Shown here: positions 59,371-64,000 of the stretch, piece by piece
How positions within the stretch are numbered: the stretch's first letter is position 1
How the letters are laid out: every line of letters starts with the position of its first letter
Assembly (NCBI GenBank): GCA_023451825.1
Contig: JAEXYA010000067.1
Coordinates: 98,473-162,472 of the forward strand
Length of the DNA: 64,000 bases
Direction of reading: 5' to 3'
From: Pseudomonadota bacterium
Lineage (GTDB): Bacteria > Pseudomonadota > Alphaproteobacteria > Rhizobiales > Xanthobacteraceae
The notes under the pieces: model-generated
The model's input: only the letters and a program-made list of their open reading frames with translations
Databases searched by the model: none
What the model was told of the DNA's origin: nothing
Translations under genes and position numbers: made by a program

Positions 59371-61584
59371 ATGACCTTCAAGAATTTCAAGGTTGAGACC
59401 GACGCCGACGGCATCGCCCTCGTCACCTGGGACATTCCCGGCCGTTCGATGAACGTGCTCGATACCACCACCATCGAAGAACTCGGCGCCATCGTCGACC
59501 AGACCACGGCGGACGCCGCCGTGAAGGGCGTCGTCGTCACCTCCGGCAAGGATGCATTCTCGGCCGGAGCCGATCTCTCCATGCTGGAAGGCATGAACAA
59601 GATCTTTGCCGAGACAAAGAAGGCCAAGGGCGAGGAAGCCGCCCAGCAGATGCTGTTCGACGAGAGCCGCAAACTCTCGCTGACGCTGCGCAAGATCGAG
59701 ACCGCGGGCAAGCCGTGGGTCGCCGCCATCAACGGCCTCGCCCTCGGCGGCGCGTTCGAAGTGACGCTCGCCTGCCACTATCGCGTGGCCGCGGAAAATC
59801 CGAAGACGCGCCTTGGCCTCCCCGAGATCAAGGTCGGCCTGTTCCCCGGCGGTGGCGGCACGCAGCGCCTCGCGCGCATGCTGCAGCCGCAGGATACGAT
59901 GCAGATGCTGCTCAAGGGCGACGCGATCAATCTCGCAAAAGCCAAGGCGATGAACATCGTCGGTGCCGTGGTGCCGGCTGCCGATCTCATCAAGACCGCG
60001 AAGGAATGGATCAAAGCTGGCGGCAAGGCCACCGCGCCGTGGGACGACAAGGGTTTCAAGCTGCCCGGCGGCCCCGTCTATTCCAAGCAGGGCATGATGA
60101 TGTTCCCCGCGGGCAACGCCATCTATCGCCGCGAGACCTTTGACAACTATCCCGCCGCCCGCGCGATCATGCAGTGCGTCTATGAAGGTCTGCAACTGCC
60201 GATGGACGCCGCGCTGCGCGTGGAGTCGCGTTACTTCGCCCATGTCCTGCAGACCAAGGAAGCCGCTGCGATGATCCGCAGCCTGTTCCTCTCCATGCAG
60301 GAGCTCAACAAGGGCGCGCGTCGTCCCACGAACGTGCCGCCCACCAAGGTCAAGAAGCTCGCCATCATCGGCGCCGGCTTCATGGGTGCGAGCGTCGGCT
60401 ACGTCTCGGCCAAGGGCGGCATCGACGTGGTGCTGATCGACCGCGACCAGGCCGCAGCCGACAAGGGCCGTGCGCATTGCCAGTCGGTGATCGATGGTTT
60501 GATCGCCAAGGGCCGCGCCAAGGACGCCGATCGCGACGCGCTGATGTCGAAGATCACTGCCACCGCGGACTTTAACGTGATCAAGGAATGCGACCTCGTC
60601 ATCGAGGCGGTGTTCGAGGATCGCGCTGTGAAGGCCGAGATCTACAAGAAGGTGCAGCCGCTTTTGAAGGAAGGCGCCATCATCGCCTCCAACACCTCGA
60701 CGCTCCCGATCAACTCGCTGGCCGAGGAATTCGAGGATCAGTCGAAATTCATCGGCATCCACTTCTTCTCGCCGGTCGAGAAGATGATGCTGGTGGAAAC
60801 GATTGTCGGCAAGAACACCGGCGATGTCGCCCTCGCGACCGCGCTCGATTACATCCGCGTCATCGGCAAGACGCCGATCGTCGTGAACGACTCACGCGGT
60901 TTCTTTGCGAATCGCTGCGTGCTGCGCTTCACGGCCGAAGGCCTCGAAATGCTGCTCGAAGGCGTGCCGCCGGCGATGATCGAGAACACCGCCAAGATGG
61001 CCGGCATGCCGGTCGGCCCGCTGTCGCTGTCGGACGAGATCGCACTCGACCTTGTGCTGAAGATCATGAAGGCGACCGAGGCCGATCTCGGCTCGCAGGC
61101 CGTGGATCAGGCGCAGAAGAAGCTGATCGTCGAGATGGTGGAGAAGCAGGAGCGTTTTGGCCGCAAGAACGGCAAGGGTTTTTACGAGTATCCGCCGAAG
61201 GGCAAGGGCTCGAAGGCCCTGTGGAAGGGCATCGCGCCCTTGCTGCCAAAGCCGGTCGATCCCGACACGCTCGACGTGGAGGAGCTCAAGCAGCGTTTCC
61301 TCGTGGTGCAGGCGGTGGAAGCCGCGCGCACGGTCGAGGACAATGTGATCGTCGATCCGCGTGAAGCGGATGTCGGGTCCATCCTCGGCTTCGGCTTCGC
61401 GCCGTTCACCGGCGGCACGTTGAGCTATATCGACTTCATGGGCACGAAGAAGTTCGTGGAGCTGTGCCACAAGCTGGAGAAGAAATACGGCTCGCGGTTT
61501 ACGCCGCCGAAACTGCTGGAGGAAATGGCCGCGAAGGGTGAGACGTTCTATGGACGTTTTGCGCCGAAGAAGACGGCGGCCTGA
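59371..61584 (+). CDS. fadJ: Multifunctional beta-oxidation protein: enoyl-CoA hydratase / 3-hydroxyacyl-CoA dehydrogenase
   Basis: 737 residues from the ATG at 59371 (AGGAG upstream). N-terminal crotonase domain (about 10-250): oxyanion-hole segments SAGADLSML and ALGGAFEV, Glu in LPEIKVGLFPGGGGTQRL. The dehydrogenase part starts with the NAD motif KLAIIGAGFMGASVGYVSAKGGIDVVLID at about 328 and contains FIGIHFFSPVEKM, PIVVNDSRGFFANR and a second C-terminal 3HCDH domain. This is the alpha subunit of the fatty-oxidation complex; FadB is the alternative name. With the preceding thiolase and dehydrogenase it completes a cycle from acyl-CoA to acetyl-CoA. Confidence 0.93.
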   Translation: MTFKNFKVETDADGIALVTWDIPGRSMNVLDTTTIEELGAIVDQTTADAAVKGVVVTSGKDAFSAGADLSMLEGMNKIFAETKKAKGEEAAQQMLFDESRKLSLTLRKIETAGKPWVAAINGLALGGAFEVTLACHYRVAAENPKTRLGLPEIKVGLFPGGGGTQRLARMLQPQDTMQMLLKGDAINLAKAKAMNIVGAVVPAADLIKTAKEWIKAGGKATAPWDDKGFKLPGGPVYSKQGMMMFPAGNAIYRRETFDNYPAARAIMQCVYEGLQLPMDAALRVESRYFAHVLQTKEAAAMIRSLFLSMQELNKGARRPTNVPPTKVKKLAIIGAGFMGASVGYVSAKGGIDVVLIDRDQAAADKGRAHCQSVIDGLIAKGRAKDADRDALMSKITATADFNVIKECDLVIEAVFEDRAVKAEIYKKVQPLLKEGAIIASNTSTLPINSLAEEFEDQSKFIGIHFFSPVEKMMLVETIVGKNTGDVALATALDYIRVIGKTPIVVNDSRGFFANRCVLRFTAEGLEMLLEGVPPAMIENTAKMAGMPVGPLSLSDEIALDLVLKIMKATEADLGSQAVDQAQKKLIVEMVEKQERFGRKNGKGFYEYPPKGKGSKALWKGIAPLLPKPVDPDTLDVEELKQRFLVVQAVEAARTVEDNVIVDPREADVGSILGFGFAPFTGGTLSYIDFMGTKKFVELCHKLEKKYGSRFTPPKLLEEMAAKGETFYGRFAPKKTAA

Positions 61585-61595
61585 TCAAACCCTTA

Positions 61596-61719
61596 TGTCG
61601 TCCCGGCGAACGCCGGGACCCATACACGCTGTCAAAGTAATATGAACGCGATCGGTGTGGCTATGTTGGATCAGCCACACCGTCGGAGGCTATGGGTCCC
61701 GGCGTTCGCCGGGACGACA
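61596..61719. repeat. Intergenic palindrome, family H
   Basis: TGTCGTCCCGGCGAACGCCGGGACCCATA at the left, TATGGGTCCCGGCGTTCGCCGGGACGACA at the right: perfectly complementary outer arms, each also self-complementary (CCCGGCGAACGCCGGG). Between the converging ends of fadJ and argF. Confidence 0.92.
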
Positions 61720-61724
61720 GACAG

Positions 61725-62654
61725 CTACCCCACCGCCCCCAAGCACCACGCCAGAATCCCCTTCTGCGCATGCAGACGGTTCTCGGCCTCATCGAACACC
61801 ACGGATTGCGGCCCGTCGATCACTTCATCAGTGACCTCCTCGCCGCGATGCGCGGGCAAGCAGTGCATGAACAGCGCGTCCTTGTGCGCCAGGCCCATCA
61901 GCTGCTCATTGACCTGATACGGCCGCAGCAGGTTGTGGCGCGTCTCGCCTTCCTTGTCGCCCATGGACACCCAGGTGTCGGTAACGACGCAGTCGACGCC
62001 CTTCACCATCGCATCGGCATCGTGGGAGAAGGTGATGTCCGCACCCGACGCCTTGGCCCAGTCCTTGAACGCCTTCTTCGGCGAGAGCTGCGGCGGAGTC
62101 GCAATGTTCAGCTTGAACTGGAAGCGCTCGGCGGCATGCGCCCAGGACATCAGCACATTGTTGTCGTCGCCAACCCAAGCCACGGTGCGGCCCTTGATGG
62201 CGCCGCGATGCTCCTCATAGGTCATCACGTCGGCCATCACCTGGCACGGATGCGAGAAACGCGTCAGGCCGTTGATGACGGGCACCGTGGCGTTGTTCGC
62301 CAGTTCCATCAGCGAGTCATGATTGAGGATGCGGATCATGATGATATCGACGAAGCGCGACAGCACGCGTGCCGTATCGGCAATCGTCTCGCCGCGGCCG
62401 AGCTGCATTTCGGCGCCGGTGAGCATGACGACTTCACCGCCGAGCTGGCGCATGCCGACCTCGAACGACACGCGGGTGCGCGTCGAGGGCTTTTCGAAGA
62501 TCATCGCCAGCGTCTTGTTCTTCAGCGGGCGATCGGGATCGGCGCCATTCGACTTCAACTTCGCCTTGATGGCGCTGGCGGCATCGAGAATCTTGCGCAG
62601 CTCACCGGCAGAAACCGCCGTGAGATCGAGGAAATGCTTTGGAGTCGTGCTCAT
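61725..62654 (-). CDS. argF: Ornithine carbamoyltransferase
   Basis: 309 residues from the ATG at 62654, which overlaps the argD stop by one base (TGATG). Makes citrulline from ornithine and carbamoyl phosphate. Motifs: carbamoyl-phosphate site KPSTRTRVSFE at about 48-58, HPCQVMADVMTYEE at about 130, and the ornithine-site HCLPAHRGEEVTDEVIDG. Length fits anabolic OTC. Second gene of an argD-argF operon. Confidence 0.95.
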   Translation of the reverse strand: MSTTPKHFLDLTAVSAGELRKILDAASAIKAKLKSNGADPDRPLKNKTLAMIFEKPSTRTRVSFEVGMRQLGGEVVMLTGAEMQLGRGETIADTARVLSRFVDIIMIRILNHDSLMELANNATVPVINGLTRFSHPCQVMADVMTYEEHRGAIKGRTVAWVGDDNNVLMSWAHAAERFQFKLNIATPPQLSPKKAFKDWAKASGADITFSHDADAMVKGVDCVVTDTWVSMGDKEGETRHNLLRPYQVNEQLMGLAHKDALFMHCLPAHRGEEVTDEVIDGPQSVVFDEAENRLHAQKGILAWCLGAVG

Positions 62655-63865
62655 CACACGGCTCCCTTTGCCAGCACATCGCACGCTTTTTCAAGCCGCT
62701 GCACGGCTTCCTCGATATCGCTTTCGGTCACGATCAGCGGCGGCAGGAAACGCACGACATTGTCGCCGGCGCCCACCGTCAGCAGCTTCTGATCACGTAG
62801 TGCGCCGACGAGATCGGGCGCCGGCACAACGGCCTTGAGGCCGATCAGCATGCCTTCGCCGCGGATTTCCTGCAGCACGGTGGGATAGCGATCGACCACG
62901 CCGGCCAGTTTCTGCTTCAGCAGCAGCGTCATCTTGTTGACCTGATCGAAGAAGCCCGGCTGCAACATCACGTCGAGCACGGAATTCGCGGCCGCCACCG
63001 CCAGCGGATTGCCGCCGAAGGTCGAGCCATGCGAGCCCGGCGCCATGCCTTCGGCCGCCGCCGCCGTGACAAGGCACGCGCCGATCGGGAAACCGCCGCC
63101 GAGCGCTTTCGCCAGCGACATCACATCCGGCTGAACACCGAGACGCTCATAGGCGAACAGCGTGCCGGTGCGGCCCATGCCGGTCTGCACTTCGTCGAAG
63201 ATCAGCAGGATGCCATTCTTGTCGCACAGCTCGCGCAGTGCCTTGAAGAAGGCGTTCGAGGCCGCGCGCACGCCACCTTCGCCCTGTAGCGGCTCGATGA
63301 CGATGCCGGCGGTCTCGGGACCGATCGCCGCTTTCACCGCATCGAGATCGCCGAGCGGCACCTGGTCGAAACCGTCGAGCGGCTTGCCATAGCCTTCAAG
63401 ATATTTTGCGGCGCCGGTCGCAGCCAACGTTCCGAGCGTTCGGCCATGGAACGCGCCTTCAAAGGTGATGATGCGCGTGCGCTCGGGATTGCCCTTCGCG
63501 AAGTGATAGTGGCGCGTGACCTTCAGCGCGCATTCCATCGCCTCGGCGCCCGAATTGGCGAAGAACACGAAATCGGCGAACGAATTTTCACACAGGCGCG
63601 CAGCGAGGCGTTCGCCATCCGGGCTCTTGAACAGGTTCGACATGTGCCACAGCTTGGTGGCCTGTTCCTGCAGCGCCTGCACCATATGCGGATGCGCATG
63701 GCCGAGCGCATTCACCGCCACGCCGCTGGTAAAATCGAGATAGCGTTCGCCGGTGGTCGAAATCAGCCAGGAACCCTCACCGCGCTCGAAGGCAACATCC
63801 GCGCGCGCGAAGACAGGCAGCAGATGAGCCTGAGAAATTTGCGAGGATGGTGCGTTGCTGGTCAT
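62654..63865 (-). CDS. argD: Acetylornithine aminotransferase
   Basis: 403 residues from the ATG at 63865. PLP class III aminotransferase of arginine synthesis: N-acetylglutamate semialdehyde to N2-acetylornithine. Motifs: LDFTSGVAVNALGHAHP at about 43, FANSGAEAMECALKV, FEGAFHGRTLGTL, ILLIFDEVQTGMGRTG, and the PLP lysine in SLAKALGGGFPIGA at about 250. Region 63866-64000 holds the promoter side but no gene I can support. Confidence 0.95.
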   Translation of the reverse strand: MTSNAPSSQISQAHLLPVFARADVAFERGEGSWLISTTGERYLDFTSGVAVNALGHAHPHMVQALQEQATKLWHMSNLFKSPDGERLAARLCENSFADFVFFANSGAEAMECALKVTRHYHFAKGNPERTRIITFEGAFHGRTLGTLAATGAAKYLEGYGKPLDGFDQVPLGDLDAVKAAIGPETAGIVIEPLQGEGGVRAASNAFFKALRELCDKNGILLIFDEVQTGMGRTGTLFAYERLGVQPDVMSLAKALGGGFPIGACLVTAAAAEGMAPGSHGSTFGGNPLAVAAANSVLDVMLQPGFFDQVNKMTLLLKQKLAGVVDRYPTVLQEIRGEGMLIGLKAVVPAPDLVGALRDQKLLTVGAGDNVVRFLPPLIVTESDIEEAVQRLEKACDVLAKGAV

Positions 63866-64000
63866 CACGGTTCCGATCAATCAGTCTGTGGTCCCCTCCG
63901 ATGTCAGGCATTGTCGATGACAACAGTGCGACACGGGACAGCGGACCCTCAAAACGAAACGTGGCGCCCCGCACGGGGGGCCCGCGGGCCATTTTATATT

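Overview
GC-rich chromosomal segment of an alphaproteobacterium. Gene content and protein style (class I lysyl-tRNA synthetase, SAM-II riboswitch before metZ, Omp25-like barrels, two-domain dCTP deaminase, PodJ/Sel1-type polarity protein, several intergenic palindrome families) fit the Bradyrhizobium/Rhodopseudomonas/Afipia/Tardiphaga group (Nitrobacteraceae). The genus cannot be fixed from the window alone. I see no insertion sequence, integrase, phage structural gene, CRISPR array or rRNA. One tRNA is present, tRNA-Gly(CCC).

Layout. 0-3.1 kb: two tandem SGNH-hydrolase-like genes (the first runs off the left edge and lacks catalytic residues), then metZ on the minus strand with a sigma70-like promoter, SAM-II aptamer and attenuator-like terminator. 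3.2-14.2 kb: dCTP deaminase, a Uma2 nuclease-like gene, a single-domain outer-membrane barrel, galactarate dehydratase, a lipoprotein sugar dehydrogenase, an unknown protein, a MATE transporter, and an apparent operon ogt-like / AraC regulator / SRPBCC-DUF1579-like protein. 14.4-21.6 kb: tRNA-Gly, then a six-gene minus-strand unit (substrate-binding protein, LivH, LivM, LivG, LivF, aldehyde dehydrogenase) with a divergent AraC regulator. 21.6-34.5 kb: a possible small RNA, flavoprotein dehydrogenase, two secreted or membrane proteins, SCO, an MshEN/GspE-N-like glycosyltransferase, a solute-binding protein, lysK, Uma2, an S24 repressor, DUF952, pyrD and a second MATE protein.

35-48 kb: the four proteins of the Lhr-PdeM-ligase-exonuclease DNA-repair set occur as two separated pairs (lig-exo on minus, lhr-pdeM on plus). 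They flank a methyltransferase, two double-barrel outer-membrane proteins and two tandem orphan substrate-binding proteins. 48-55 kb: a TIGR02186/TauE pair, a membrane-anchored ClpP-like protein and a large PodJ-like Sel1 protein. 55-61.6 kb: TetR regulator, SnoaL-like protein and fatty-acid beta-oxidation genes (acyl-CoA dehydrogenase, thiolase, FadJ-type fusion). 61.7-63.9 kb: argD-argF.

Seventeen intergenic palindromic elements of eight sequence families (75-155 bp) sit between genes. Several reach into gene ends and supply the stop codon of the neighbouring gene. The most interesting items are the metZ riboswitch with its three-strand switch, the split repair module, the palindromes that donate stop codons, the structured RNA candidate near 21.64-21.72 kb, the duplicated double-barrel porins with matching terminators, and the uncharacterised ABC/aldehyde-dehydrogenase unit.
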